A DNA stretch of 64,000 nt, from positions 1,736,001 to 1,800,000 of the forward strand of contig NZ_CP191258.1 in assembly GCF_050410795.1 (NCBI RefSeq). The letters are read 5' to 3'. Under the pieces are notes generated by a model, which ran no database searches, was not told the origin of the DNA, and saw nothing but the letters and a program-made list of their open reading frames with translations. The translations under genes and the position numbers were made by a program. The stretch is from Fontivita pretiosa. GTDB lineage: Bacteria > Planctomycetota > Phycisphaerae > Tepidisphaerales > Tepidisphaeraceae. The number at the start of each line of letters is the position of its first letter. The first letter of the stretch is position 1. Below, in pieces: positions 1 to 8,565 of the stretch.

Positions 1-1
1 C

Positions 2-835
2 GGGCCGTTCGGGCGCACCGTCGCCGACGCGGCTCTGCTGATGAAGGTCATCGCCGGGCATGATCCCAAAGACTCCACCAGCGCGCCAGAGCCTGTGCCT
101 GATTACCTGGCCGATCTGCAAGAGCCTGTTCGCCCGCTGCGAATCGGGATCGTGAAGGAATATGACCTGAGCAGCGGCATCGACCCGCAGGTGAACAGCG
201 CCATCGAGAAAGCGATCCAGCTCTATCAGTCGCTTGGTGCGCAGATCGTGCAGGTGAGCCTGCCCCACACCGAATACGCCATCGCCGCGTACTACATCAT
301 CGCGCCGTGCGAAGCTTCGAGCAATCTGGCCAGGTATGACGGGGTTCACTTCGGGCATCGCACCCGGGAGCCGGTCAGCGACATCGTCGAATTGTTCAGC
401 AAGACGCGTTCGGAAGGTTTCGGCGAGGAGGTTCAGCGGCGGATCATGATCGGCACGTATGCTTTGTCGGCCGGGTACTATGATGCGTACTACAATCGTG
501 CCTTGAAGGTACGGACTCTGATCCGCAGGGACTTTGACGCGGCGTTTGCGCGATGCGATGTGATTCTGTGTCCCACCTCGCCCACGCCCGCGTTCAGGAT
601 CGGCGAGAAGACCGGGGATCCGCTTCAGATGTATCTGGTGGACGTGTTCACGGTGACCGCGAACATTGCCGCCCTGCCGGCCATCAGCCTGCCCTGCGGG
701 TTCACTTCCGACCAGAAACCCCTGCCGATCGGGATGCAGTTGATCGGCCCGGCGTTCAGTGAACAGCGACTGCTGCGGATCGCGCACATGTATGAGCAGG
801 CGACGGACTGGCACAGGAGGCGGGCGGCGTTGTAA
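2..835 (+). CDS. gatA: Asp-tRNA(Asn)/Glu-tRNA(Gln) amidotransferase subunit A, C-terminal part
   Basis: The reading frame is open from the first bases of the window (GPFGRTVADAALLMKVIAG), so the gene begins upstream and only about 278 C-terminal codons are present. GatA is the amidase subunit of GatCAB, which converts Glu-tRNA(Gln) or Asp-tRNA(Asn) to the amidated form in the cytoplasm. The visible part matches the C-terminal half of the amidase-signature fold: GPFGRTVADAA, the CPTSPTPAF segment, and the VFTVTANIAALPAISLPCGF segment near the end. The Ser-Ser-Lys catalytic triad would lie in the missing N-terminal half. The next gene is 115 bp downstream and unrelated. A stand-alone amidase is a weaker alternative; the C-terminal segment favours GatA. 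Confidence 0.9.
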   Translation, partial: GPFGRTVADAALLMKVIAGHDPKDSTSAPEPVPDYLADLQEPVRPLRIGIVKEYDLSSGIDPQVNSAIEKAIQLYQSLGAQIVQVSLPHTEYAIAAYYIIAPCEASSNLARYDGVHFGHRTREPVSDIVELFSKTRSEGFGEEVQRRIMIGTYALSAGYYDAYYNRALKVRTLIRRDFDAAFARCDVILCPTSPTPAFRIGEKTGDPLQMYLVDVFTVTANIAALPAISLPCGFTSDQKPLPIGMQLIGPAFSEQRLLRIAHMYEQATDWHRRRAAL

Positions 836-858
836 AACGCCCGCCGCAAAATGGCGCC

Positions 859-888
859 TTTACAGGATAAACATATCCACTTATAAGT
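859..888 (+). promoter_or_regulatory. Promoter and palindromic operator candidate of nrfHA
   Basis: A TTTACA -35 (859-864), a 17-nt spacer and a TATAAG -10 (882-887) form a near-consensus sigma-70 promoter 63 nt upstream of the nrfH start. Two palindromes overlap it: GGATA-N4-TATCC (865-878) fills most of the spacer, and ACTTATAAGT (879-888) covers the -10. The 5-4-5 layout resembles operators of Crp/Fnr-type dimers, but the half-site is not the FNR TTGAT. Its position between -35 and -10 would suit a repressor. The regulator is unknown. Confidence 0.55.
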
Positions 889-950
889 ACGCGTGCTCGG
901 CCGCTTGATGCAGTGTTCTGAACCGAACCATTAGCCCTGGTGGTGCACAG

Positions 951-1412
951 GTGTTCAGGCTCAGCAAACCATCGCTCGTGATCGCCATCCTCCTGGGCGC
1001 CATCACCGGCCTGGGCGCGTTCACCTTCGACTACGGGGAAGGCTTGAGCTATTTCTCCACCGATCCCCGCGCCTGCACCAACTGTCACATCATGAACGAC
1101 CAGTTCAACTCCTGGACCAAGGCCTCGCACCACGGCTTTGCCACCTGCGTCGATTGTCATCTGCCCCATGAGCTGCTGCCCAAGTACATCGCCAAGGCCG
1201 ACAACGGCTTCTGGCACTCCAAGGGATTCACCTTCCAGGACTTTCACGAGCCGATCATGATCAGGCCCCGCAACGCGAAGATCCTGCACGACAACTGCAT
1301 GCGTTGCCACGAGGACTTCGTGCACAACATCGTCGCCGGCAGCACAACGGCCAAGGATGCGGTCAACTGCATTCAGTGTCATCGCGCCGTCGGGCATGGG
1401 GCCTGGAGGTAA
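951..1412 (+). CDS. nrfH: Cytochrome c nitrite reductase small subunit NrfH
   Basis: A 153-residue membrane-anchored tetraheme cytochrome of the NapC/NirT/NrfH family. It takes electrons from menaquinol and passes them to NrfA. One N-terminal membrane segment (about residues 8-25) is followed by four CXXCH heme sites at 42-46, 66-70, 116-120 and 140-144. The first reads CTNCHIM; the Met two residues after the His fits the Met ligand of heme 1 known in Desulfovibrio NrfH. Length is normal for the family. The start is GTG at 951; the frame has a stop at 906-908 and no upstream ATG. nrfA follows after 42 nt, forming the classical nrfHA operon. Confidence 0.95.
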   Translation: MFRLSKPSLVIAILLGAITGLGAFTFDYGEGLSYFSTDPRACTNCHIMNDQFNSWTKASHHGFATCVDCHLPHELLPKYIAKADNGFWHSKGFTFQDFHEPIMIRPRNAKILHDNCMRCHEDFVHNIVAGSTTAKDAVNCIQCHRAVGHGAWR

Positions 1413-1454
1413 GCAGTCGTGTGATGAGGTGATGGGAAGATCAGGAGATCAGCG

Positions 1455-3128
1455 ATGAGCGAGAAAGACTCTTGTGCCGGTGGTTCGGGCCAGCCACAGC
1501 AGCCGCGTGATTCGCATCGCGCCAAATCGTTGTTGGGTTTCGCGATCATTGTGGTGGTGTGCGCGGCGATTGTCTTTGCGCTTGTCGGACTGCTGATGTC
1601 GATCTTTCAGCGCAAGTACGAGGCGAAGAATCCATGGGTCAGACTCGTGGAAGTCGATGAGAACACGTCCGATCCGGCCCAGTGGGGCAAGAACTGGGCG
1701 CGCGAGTTCGACGCCTACAAGCGCACGGTTGACACCACGCGAACGAGATTTGGCGGGTCCGAAGCATTCCCCCGACAGAAGGCCGAGGAGTTTCCCTGGC
1801 TCACGCCGATGTTCCAGGGATATGCGTTCGCGATCGACTACCGCGAGCGCCGCGGGCATGCGTACATGCTGGCCGACCAGGAGATGACCCGCCGCGTCAC
1901 CGAAAAGCCGCAGCCGGGCGCGTGTCTGCACTGCCATGCGTCGGTGGTTCCGACCTGGCGGCGAATCGGCGCCGCGGCGCTGGGCAGGCCGTTTTCGGAA
2001 AAGACCTACGACTTCGACTGGCCCAGCGTGATGAAGGGTTTCGAGCTGCTCAGCGCCATGACCTATGAGCAGGCGCACGCCGAGCTGCTCAAAACGCCCG
2101 ATGGAACGCCCCATGAGATCAGCCCGCTGCCGGGCGGCTCGAGCCTGGCCACCACTACGGCGGCCAACCTCCAGACCGCCACCGCCCCCACCACCGCCGA
2201 GGCGCTGGCCCGGCATGTCGGCGAGGCCCACCCCGTAAGCTGCGTCGATTGCCATAACCCCCAGACCATGGAGCTGCGCGTCACCCGACCCGGATTCGTC
2301 CTGGGCATCCAGGCGCTGGCTCGCAGCGATGCGCCTGTGCCTCATTTGGCCAGCATCGAGCGCTGGCGACAGGGCAAGCGGGCGCAACCGTACGATCCGA
2401 ATGTGGACGCGACCCGCCAGGAGATGCGTTCCTTCGTCTGCGGACAGTGTCACGTCGAGTACTATTGCGGCCCAAAGGAGACTCTGTTCTTCCCCTGGGA
2501 CAATGGGCTGAAGGTCGAGCACATCGAAAAGACCTACGACCAGCACAAGTTCCCCGATGGAACGCGGTTTTTCGACTGGAAGCACGCGATCACCGGGGCC
2601 GAGGTGCTCAAGGCCCAGCATCCGGAGTTTGAGCTGTGGAGCCAGGGGATCCATGCCCGCGCTGGCGTGGCGTGCGCGGACTGCCACATGCCGTATGTTC
2701 GCGTCGGCGCGATGAAGATCTCCGACCACTGGGTCCGCAGCCCCCTGCTGCCCGACAACATCAACCGCGCCTGCCAGACCTGCCACCGCGTCAGCGAAAC
2801 CGAGTTGCTGGCCCGGGCCGAAGCCATTCAGAACCGCACGCACGACCTCATGCAGCGCGCCGGAACGGCGCTGGTGGACATGATCGAGGCGATCAAGGCC
2901 GCCAAAGCCGCCGGCGCAACCGACCAGCAGCTTCAGCCGATCTACAGCCTGCAGCGAAAGGCGCAGTGGCGGCTGGACTTCGTCGCCGCCGAGAACTCCA
3001 TGGGCTTCCACGCCGATCAGGAAGCGGCCCGGATTCTGGGCGAGTCGATCGACTATTCGCGACAGGCGCAACTTGCGGCGCGGCTGCTGGCACCAGCCAC
3101 CCAACCGACCGTGGCGTCGGGAGATTGA
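1455..3128 (+). CDS. nrfA: Ammonia-forming cytochrome c nitrite reductase NrfA, CXXCH-type heme 1
   Basis: A 557-residue pentaheme enzyme that reduces nitrite to ammonium outside the cytoplasmic membrane. An N-terminal signal/anchor helix (about 24-51) is followed by five heme sites: CLHCH 157-161, CVDCH 263-267, CGQCH 329-333, CADCH 407-411 and CQTCH 440-444. The block CGQCHVEYYC holds the active-site Tyr; RRGHAYM holds the Arg. The first site, which corresponds to the active-site heme, is CXXCH and not the CXXCK of the E. coli enzyme; such His-type NrfAs are known (for example Campylobacter). Residues about 204-252 form an Ala/Thr-rich insertion between hemes 1 and 2. AGGAG lies 7 nt before the ATG. 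Pairs with nrfH. Confidence 0.95.
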   Translation: MSEKDSCAGGSGQPQQPRDSHRAKSLLGFAIIVVVCAAIVFALVGLLMSIFQRKYEAKNPWVRLVEVDENTSDPAQWGKNWAREFDAYKRTVDTTRTRFGGSEAFPRQKAEEFPWLTPMFQGYAFAIDYRERRGHAYMLADQEMTRRVTEKPQPGACLHCHASVVPTWRRIGAAALGRPFSEKTYDFDWPSVMKGFELLSAMTYEQAHAELLKTPDGTPHEISPLPGGSSLATTTAANLQTATAPTTAEALARHVGEAHPVSCVDCHNPQTMELRVTRPGFVLGIQALARSDAPVPHLASIERWRQGKRAQPYDPNVDATRQEMRSFVCGQCHVEYYCGPKETLFFPWDNGLKVEHIEKTYDQHKFPDGTRFFDWKHAITGAEVLKAQHPEFELWSQGIHARAGVACADCHMPYVRVGAMKISDHWVRSPLLPDNINRACQTCHRVSETELLARAEAIQNRTHDLMQRAGTALVDMIEAIKAAKAAGATDQQLQPIYSLQRKAQWRLDFVAAENSMGFHADQEAARILGESIDYSRQAQLAARLLAPATQPTVASGD

Positions 3129-3368
3129 CGCATCCATCGCCTTTGATCCAGCACGCGGAGCCAGTGCAGCAGCCGGTTTGGTCCGGTGATTGCATTGCCT
3201 CAGGACGACCGGTGTGTGGATCGTGCGCGCCGCGACAGAAAGCGGCCAAAACCGCGACAATCGCGTCACTCTGTCGCATGGCGTGTGCGTCAATTTGTCA
3301 TCCACACGAAGAGCGTGTCGATGTCGGCACGCGCCGGTCGCTAGTCTCTGCCTTGTCGAGGACACCCT

Positions 3369-4070
3369 ATGACTCAACAAACGACGTACACCACGAGCAG
3401 TGGCGGAGGGACCACGACGTTCATTACGCCGTTTGATCGCGTCCGCTGGGGGCCGATCCTGGCCGGACTGTTCGCCGCCATGTCCACGTTGACTGTCCTG
3501 AGCGTGCTTGGGCTGGCGATCGGGCTGTCGGCCTGGGATCCGGGTCAGAACATCCGTGCCTGGTCGTGGGGCGCGGGAATCTGGTCGATCCTCAGCGCGC
3601 TGATCTCATTCTTCGTAGGTGGATGGATTGCAGCGCGGTCGGCGGCTGCCGCCGGTGAACGCAACGGCCTGCTCAACGGGGCGATGGTCTGGGCGGTGGC
3701 AATCCCGCTATTGCTGTTCCTGCTGGGCGGAGGTTTCGCCTCATTGGCCCAGATCGCCGTCGCAGGCAGCGATCGGCAGGTTGTGTATCTGGATCGCAGC
3801 GGGCAGACGCTGTTCGATCGCGCCCGCATGGCCGCCGGAACAGTTGATACCGGCGACACCAGCAGTTCCGCCGCACAGCCGCCGTCCGGCACCGCGGCGC
3901 CGCCCAGCGAACAGGCGCGCCGTGACGCCGCCGTCGGCGCCTGGTGGACACTGATCTCCCTTGTGCTGGGGTTGTGTGCTGCGGCGGTTGGCGGACTGAC
4001 CGGCGCCCGCATGGTCGGCCAGACCGTCACCACCACAGCCACCAGCACCAGCAGCTCCACGGGCGGTTGA
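3369..4070 (+). CDS. Four-helix membrane protein, PhnA-like annotation family
   Basis: A 233-residue inner-membrane protein of unknown function. After a Thr/Gly-rich N-terminus, the segment VRWGPILAGLFAAMSTLTVL begins the first membrane helix. Further helices lie near residues 60-80, 95-115 and 188-208. A Ser/Ala/Pro-rich, presumably extracytoplasmic region (about 140-185) precedes the last helix, and the C-terminus is a Thr/Ser tail. The opening with RVxWGxIxAG resembles small membrane proteins often annotated as PhnA-like; no link to phosphonates is implied. GAGGA precedes the ATG by 8 nt. It stands alone, 240 bp after nrfA and convergent with the esterase gene. Confidence 0.7.
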   Translation: MTQQTTYTTSSGGGTTTFITPFDRVRWGPILAGLFAAMSTLTVLSVLGLAIGLSAWDPGQNIRAWSWGAGIWSILSALISFFVGGWIAARSAAAAGERNGLLNGAMVWAVAIPLLLFLLGGGFASLAQIAVAGSDRQVVYLDRSGQTLFDRARMAAGTVDTGDTSSSAAQPPSGTAAPPSEQARRDAAVGAWWTLISLVLGLCAAAVGGLTGARMVGQTVTTTATSTSSSTGG

Positions 4071-4109
4071 CGTTGCCCGACGGCTGGGCCGCGCCGGTAG
4101 CAACGCTGT

Positions 4110-4147
4110 CGTGACGACACGTTACTGCCGTGACGACACGTTACTGC
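4110..4147 (+). repeat. Perfect 19-bp tandem duplication
   Basis: The unit CGTGACGACACGTTACTGC occurs twice in tandem without mismatch, in the 83-bp gap between two convergent genes. It has no obvious coding or terminator role and is probably a recent slippage duplication. Confidence 0.85.
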
Positions 4148-4153
4148 TGGACG

Positions 4154-5878
4154 TCACGGCTGGCCGGTCGGATCCCAGCCGTCCGTGCCGCCAAGGATGT
4201 TTTGCAGCGTGTACCGCGCCGCCTCCTCGTGGCTGAGCTGCCGCGACCACGGCACCCGCCGCGAGGAGTCGGCGCCGGGTCCGCTGTTGGCGTATTCAAC
4301 GTAACGGGCGGTTTTCTCGTTTTCGGGCTTGCCCCAGTTGTGCCATCCCTCCGGGCGAATGTGCCCGCCCAGGTGACAGCGGATGAACGCCACCGCCGCC
4401 CAGGGGCGCCATGGCCGGCCCAGATAGGCCGCTTCCCCCTCGCCCGTCAGCGTGCAGTTTAAGAACACCATTCCGAAGGGCTGATCCTGTGGTGTGCTTG
4501 CAGCGGTGATGTATCCGCCGTCCTTGCTGTGAATCTGGCAGTTCTCGAATACCACCGTCGCCGCGCCGTAGATGAAGTCCACCCGACCCTCGATGTAGCA
4601 ATCGCGAAAATAGTGCCGCTTGGAGTGAACCAGCAACGTGTCCTGCCAGCCCAGCAACCGGCAGTTGATAATCATGGCCCGGTCGCCCTGGAGTCGCAGC
4701 GCCATGGCCTGCCCGTGGTCGCCGCTGGTATTGCGGAAGGTCAGGTCGCGTGCCACAAACCCATCGGCCAGCACGATCACCCCGTTGCCGCCCATTTTGT
4801 TCGGCACACCTGCGGGAACCGGATCCGTCACGTTCAGGGCGTAGGTCAGGATGGTTCTGTCGGGGCCATGCCCCTGGAATGTGACGTTCTGCTTGGATCG
4901 CGGCAGGACGATCGGACCGGTGTACACGCCGGGCTTGAGCACAATGGTCGTTCGATCGGCGTTGTTGTCGGGCACGGCGGCGATCGCCTGCTGCACGGTA
5001 ACAAAATCCCCGCTGCCGTCGGCGGCGACGGTGATCGTCCGGGCGCCTTTGGGCGTGGGCGGCTCGCCCGCGGCGGCGAGTTGTTCGGCAGCCGGGCCGG
5101 TGGTCGGTACAGTCGTCGGCTGAGTGCTGGCCTGTCGCTTCTGCGGCGGAATGTATCCGCGGATGTGCGGTTTGAGCTGCGGCATGGTCCGGCGCAGCGC
5201 CCAGGCCACGTATGGCCCGACTACCTCGCTGCCGACAACGTTCAAATGCGTGCCGTCCACTCCGCCGTCCGCTCGCCTGGGGCTGATCAGCTCACACCCC
5301 TTTGGCCCAAGCGATTCATACACTCCGATCGACCACTCATGCAGGTCGATCAGCGGAACCTCTTTTTCCGTCGCCACCGCCTTGGCAGCCTGGACGTAAG
5401 CCGTCAGATCCGAACGGATGTGGATGCCGTCGTCGGCCCAGCGGCGACGGCTTAAGGATGTGACGATGACCGGTTTGGCGCCGATGGCGCGGGCTTCATC
5501 GATGTAGCGCGCCAGGTTCGCGCGGTAGGTGGTATCCGGATCAGTCTGACGCTCAGGCCCTTTGCCAGGCTGATCGTTGTGACCAAACTGGATCAGCACC
5601 ACATCGGGTCTGGCATCCAGCACCTGTTGCCACAGCCCCTCGTCACGAAAGCTCTTTGAGCTTCGCCCGCCGCGAGCGAGGTTCACGCATTCGGCAGAAT
5701 CGTTCAGGGCCTTGGCAAAGCCCAGCCCCCACCCGGCCGAGTCGGTCACGGTCGAATCCCCCGCCAGCACGATCCGCACGCGACTCGGGGCCGACGAGGC
5801 CTCGCCCGGATTCTGCTGCGACCATGCCAGGCACTGCCATACACATAACATCAGAGGTACAATAATGATTCGATTCAT
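4154..5878 (-). CDS. Secreted bifunctional rhamnogalacturonan acetylesterase-like / pectin methylesterase
   Basis: A 574-residue protein with a signal peptide (about 1-20) and two carbohydrate-esterase domains. Residues about 33-232 are SGNH/GDSL hydrolase of the rhamnogalacturonan acetylesterase type (GDST with Ser42, GRSSKSF, FGHND, DGTHLN with Asp209/His211). After a Pro/Thr linker (245-278), residues about 280-570 are a pectinesterase beta-helix with Gln390 (GDHGQAM), Gln412-Asp413 (GWQDTL), Asp434 (VDFIYG) and Arg488 (LGRPWRPW). Both catalytic sets look intact, so the enzyme should remove acetyl and methyl esters from pectin. No neighbouring polysaccharide lyase or transporter is present, so it appears to be a solitary plant-polymer enzyme. 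Confidence 0.92.
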   Translation of the reverse strand: MNRIIIVPLMLCVWQCLAWSQQNPGEASSAPSRVRIVLAGDSTVTDSAGWGLGFAKALNDSAECVNLARGGRSSKSFRDEGLWQQVLDARPDVVLIQFGHNDQPGKGPERQTDPDTTYRANLARYIDEARAIGAKPVIVTSLSRRRWADDGIHIRSDLTAYVQAAKAVATEKEVPLIDLHEWSIGVYESLGPKGCELISPRRADGGVDGTHLNVVGSEVVGPYVAWALRRTMPQLKPHIRGYIPPQKRQASTQPTTVPTTGPAAEQLAAAGEPPTPKGARTITVAADGSGDFVTVQQAIAAVPDNNADRTTIVLKPGVYTGPIVLPRSKQNVTFQGHGPDRTILTYALNVTDPVPAGVPNKMGGNGVIVLADGFVARDLTFRNTSGDHGQAMALRLQGDRAMIINCRLLGWQDTLLVHSKRHYFRDCYIEGRVDFIYGAATVVFENCQIHSKDGGYITAASTPQDQPFGMVFLNCTLTGEGEAAYLGRPWRPWAAVAFIRCHLGGHIRPEGWHNWGKPENEKTARYVEYANSGPGADSSRRVPWSRQLSHEEAARYTLQNILGGTDGWDPTGQP

Positions 5879-6110
5879 AGGGTTCTGAATGCCGCAATTG
5901 ACGCACAGGGAGCCGATTGCATCGCAGTTGTCGGCGTGCTGCTACCGTACGCGTGGATGAGCAGAAAACAAGCCCCCGGGCAAACGCCTCAGCCAACAGC
6001 GCGATGGGAAAAGGGGCGCATGTCAGGGGCACGGGCAACAAATCGACCGCGACAGCGTCTTAACAAGGGGTGTTTACGCTCGGCGGCGGCCAGGAGAAGA
6101 AGGTGACCTG

Positions 6111-6857
6111 ATGAACCGATCCTCGTCCATGCGCGGTTTTACGCTGGTGGAGCTGCTGGTGGTCATCGGCCTGATTGCCGTGCTCATCGGCCTGCTCATG
6201 CCCGCACTCCAGCGTGCTCGCCAGCAGGCCAAGAGCGTGCAGTGCATGTCCAACCTGCGGCAACTGGGGATCTACCTGCAAACCTACTCGAATGAGAACA
6301 AGGGATGGCTGTTTCCCGTCGGACCGGAGGATCCGATCACGAAAATCCCCATGACCTATGGAACCAACGTCTGGCCGCACCTGCGCTGGCCGATGCGCGT
6401 GCCCAAGCTCGTCGAGCATCCGCCGGACAAACTGCCCTACGATCCGAATCAACCTTATCAGTTTGACCCGCGGCAGCCGGACTTCTATCCGGCGGCGCCG
6501 TTTACGCCGCCGATCATGCTCTGCCCGGCCGACTACGAGCCCGCCGCGGCGCATTCGTATCTGCTGAACAAGCATCTGGCCGACCAGCGGATTCGCGCAG
6601 GCACGCGGAATTTCGGCGGGCTGACCTCGCCCGAGGTCGTGGTCATGGGCGAAAAGATCACCGACGAGGCAGACTATTACATGGAGCGAGGCGACTTCAA
6701 CGAGAAAGTAGAGCAGTTCCGCCACGGCGTGAAGCTGGGATCCAATTACCTGAAGCTGGACTGGCACGTGGACACGCTGCCGCCGCGCGAAGCGCTGACG
6801 GGAATGGATCCCTGGGCGTTGCGCCTGCCGGAACCGCAGCCTCAGCCACAGCCATAG
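6111..6857 (+). CDS. Prepilin-like (type II secretion pseudopilin G family) protein
   Basis: A 248-residue protein with a type III signal sequence: a short basic leader, then G followed by FTLVELLVV with the conserved Glu5 and a long hydrophobic helix, and then NLRQLGIYLQTYSNENKGW. This is the form seen in the many planctomycete pseudopilin-like proteins. A prepilin peptidase should cut after the Gly. The C-terminal domain contains LCPADYEP and ends in a Gln-Pro repeat tail. No other secretion genes are adjacent, so it is probably one of the dispersed copies. GAAGGTG lies 6 nt upstream of the ATG. The following gene starts 12 nt later and is probably co-transcribed. Confidence 0.88.
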   Translation: MNRSSSMRGFTLVELLVVIGLIAVLIGLLMPALQRARQQAKSVQCMSNLRQLGIYLQTYSNENKGWLFPVGPEDPITKIPMTYGTNVWPHLRWPMRVPKLVEHPPDKLPYDPNQPYQFDPRQPDFYPAAPFTPPIMLCPADYEPAAAHSYLLNKHLADQRIRAGTRNFGGLTSPEVVVMGEKITDEADYYMERGDFNEKVEQFRHGVKLGSNYLKLDWHVDTLPPREALTGMDPWALRLPEPQPQPQP

Positions 6858-6869
6858 GGGGATTTGCCG

Positions 6870-7568
6870 ATGAAGACAGGACCGATCACAGACCAGCCGA
6901 CGGCGCCGACAGGTCGCGGACAGGTGCCGCCGTGGGTGGGGCTGGCGATCACGCTGGCGCTGCTGGCGGCGGGCGCGGGAGGGCTGTGGTGGCACTTCAC
7001 CCGGCCGGATTCTTCAGAACTGGTGGAGGTCAGGCCCGAGCGTGGCCCCGGCGCCCGCGGCGGCGCGGCAAGCCCGGCGGTGCAGGTCCAGCTCGACGGC
7101 GTTCGCCAGCGACCCAATGGAAACTACCAGGTACACGCCGGCGATGTGTTGATGACCGCCGTCAAGCCCGCCGCTGCGGACAAGCCCTGGACATTTCGCT
7201 TCACCAGCACCAGTCGGGATCTGCTCACCGCCGAGCAGAACGCGGCGCTGATCGCCCGGATGCGCCTGCCCATGGATCGCCGGTTTGCAGAATCCCTGAA
7301 GGTGACCGAAGAGCAGCTCAAACGGCTGCGCGACGTTGGCAGCGGTTCGGCGCTTCTGGTCAGCCCCGACGATCAGCAGAGAATCAGCCAGTTGTGGAAT
7401 GCTTACCTGACGGCGGCCGACAAGACGCTCGCCGAACGTGAGCTGATCAGCACTTTGCGGCAGGTGGGGCAGCGAAGTCTGGAGCCCACGAAGCGCGACA
7501 TCGCCGAGCGAGTCAAACAGATCCAGTCGATCCTGACTCCCGAGCAGATCGCGGCGTTCAGACAGTGA
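6870..7568 (+). CDS. Membrane-anchored helical protein of unknown function
   Basis: About 232 residues. One N-terminal membrane helix (about residues 19-39) is followed by an Arg/Gly-rich stretch and an extracytoplasmic domain. The C-terminal 100 residues are predicted helical, with segments such as VTEEQLKRLRDV and ILTPEQIAAFRQ that recall the LTxxQ helices of Spy/CpxP-like proteins; this likeness is weak. ATG at 6870 is chosen over a TTG two codons earlier because GGGGGA lies about 7 nt before it. It follows the prepilin-like gene closely and may act with it, but nothing in the sequence proves that. Confidence 0.65.
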   Translation: MKTGPITDQPTAPTGRGQVPPWVGLAITLALLAAGAGGLWWHFTRPDSSELVEVRPERGPGARGGAASPAVQVQLDGVRQRPNGNYQVHAGDVLMTAVKPAAADKPWTFRFTSTSRDLLTAEQNAALIARMRLPMDRRFAESLKVTEEQLKRLRDVGSGSALLVSPDDQQRISQLWNAYLTAADKTLAERELISTLRQVGQRSLEPTKRDIAERVKQIQSILTPEQIAAFRQ

Positions 7569-7642
7569 TCGGTTGATGAGCCGGTCCGCTGATCACTGCC
7601 GCATTGCAATTCCCCTTGCAGGGCAACACAATTCTGTTCGCC

Positions 7643-8230
7643 ATGCGTTCGGTTGCGTTGGATCCGGAAACACTGCTGGTGGCGTATTCGCAGGGCGCGT
7701 TCCCGATGACCGACAGCGACGGGACGACGCGCTGGTACACCGCCGATCCGCGCGGCATCATCCCGCTGGAGACTTTCCACGTCCCGCGATCGCTCCGGCA
7801 GATCATCCGTCAGAAGCGATTCGAGATCCGCATCAACTATGACTTCGAGCGGGTGATGCGAGCATGCATGGAGGCTCGCCCGGAAGGAAGCTGGATCAGC
7901 GAGCAACTGATTGCGGTCTACACCCAGCTCCATGAGCTGGGATACGCGCACAGTGTGGAGGCGTGGCGGGAAGGGCAACTGGCCGGGGGGCTGTACGGCG
8001 TGAGCCTGGGCGCGGCTTTTTTCGGCGAGAGCATGTTTCACTACGTCCGCGATGCCAGCAAAGTGGCGCTGGTGGCGCTGGTCGAGCGCCTCCGCGAGCG
8101 AGGATACGAGCTTCTGGACACCCAGGCGGCCACGCCGCATCTGCGCCGCTTCGGCTGTATCGAAATCCGCGCCGAAGACTACATGCGTCGGCTGAAGCGT
8201 GCGCTATCCAGAAAGTGCAGCTTCGTGTAA
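7643..8230 (+). CDS. aat: Leucyl/phenylalanyl-tRNA--protein transferase
   Basis: A 195-residue cytosolic enzyme that adds Leu or Phe from aminoacyl-tRNA to proteins with N-terminal Lys or Arg, making them N-degrons. Family motifs are clear: AYSQGAFPM, WYTADPRGIIPL, GSWISEQLI, LHELGYAHSVEAWREGQLAGGLYGV, FFGESMF and the AATPHLRRFGCIEI region. The ATG at 7643 begins MRSVALDPETLL; a TTG 13 codons upstream is possible but less likely. The adaptor ClpS, which delivers such substrates to ClpA-type unfoldases, is encoded 1.6 kb downstream on the other strand. Confidence 0.94.
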   Translation: MRSVALDPETLLVAYSQGAFPMTDSDGTTRWYTADPRGIIPLETFHVPRSLRQIIRQKRFEIRINYDFERVMRACMEARPEGSWISEQLIAVYTQLHELGYAHSVEAWREGQLAGGLYGVSLGAAFFGESMFHYVRDASKVALVALVERLRERGYELLDTQAATPHLRRFGCIEIRAEDYMRRLKRALSRKCSFV

Positions 8231-8272
8231 TGCCGAAGGTCGAGTGTGAAATGTCCCGCAGCATCGCGCTGG

Positions 8273-8483
8273 CCTGTGTCATGGGCGTCCGGCCCGTGCC
8301 GGGTGGCATGGCCCAGTGAATAGCCCGAAGATCAGACTTTCAAATTCAAGTGCACCCTGCATGGCCGGGACGGCCATGGCACAGTTGGCTCGTCTGGGCT
8401 TCCATCGCACGTACCTGGGAGTCGGAGCGAAAACGCGGGGTGGTCCGAGATGTGTATGAGCGACAGGCGATTACACCCGTGAT
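8273..8483 (+). repeat. Dispersed ~210-bp repeat, copy A
   Basis: This non-coding stretch between aat and the PqiA-like gene is similar along its length to 32119-32326. A 52-nt core (8350-8401) differs at a single base between the copies. It contains a perfect 8-bp stem, CATGGCCG-GGA-CGGCCATG (8360-8378). Near the 3' end, TGGTCCGAGATGTGTAT (8441-8457) is identical in both copies. A reading frame that runs through it into the downstream gene is an artefact. The rest of the 8231-8565 gap holds nothing else recognisable. Confidence 0.85.
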
Positions 8484-8565
8484 GCGCAAAAGACCGCTGC
8501 CGGGTTTCCGTGACAGGCTCTGGCGGGCATTCGGCACTTGGCATGGTACATTGGGCCATTGCGAC

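Noticed and set aside
1449..3380. 643-residue minus-strand frame over nrfA
   Set aside because: It is antisense to nrfA, whose five heme motifs and length are unmistakable; long antisense frames are expected in this GC-rich DNA.
4110..4147. CRISPR or iteron origin
   Set aside because: Only two contiguous 19-bp units without spacers or origin genes.
8350..8565. N-terminal extension of the PqiA-like protein
   Set aside because: These codons translate the dispersed repeat; ATG 8566 gives the normal start.
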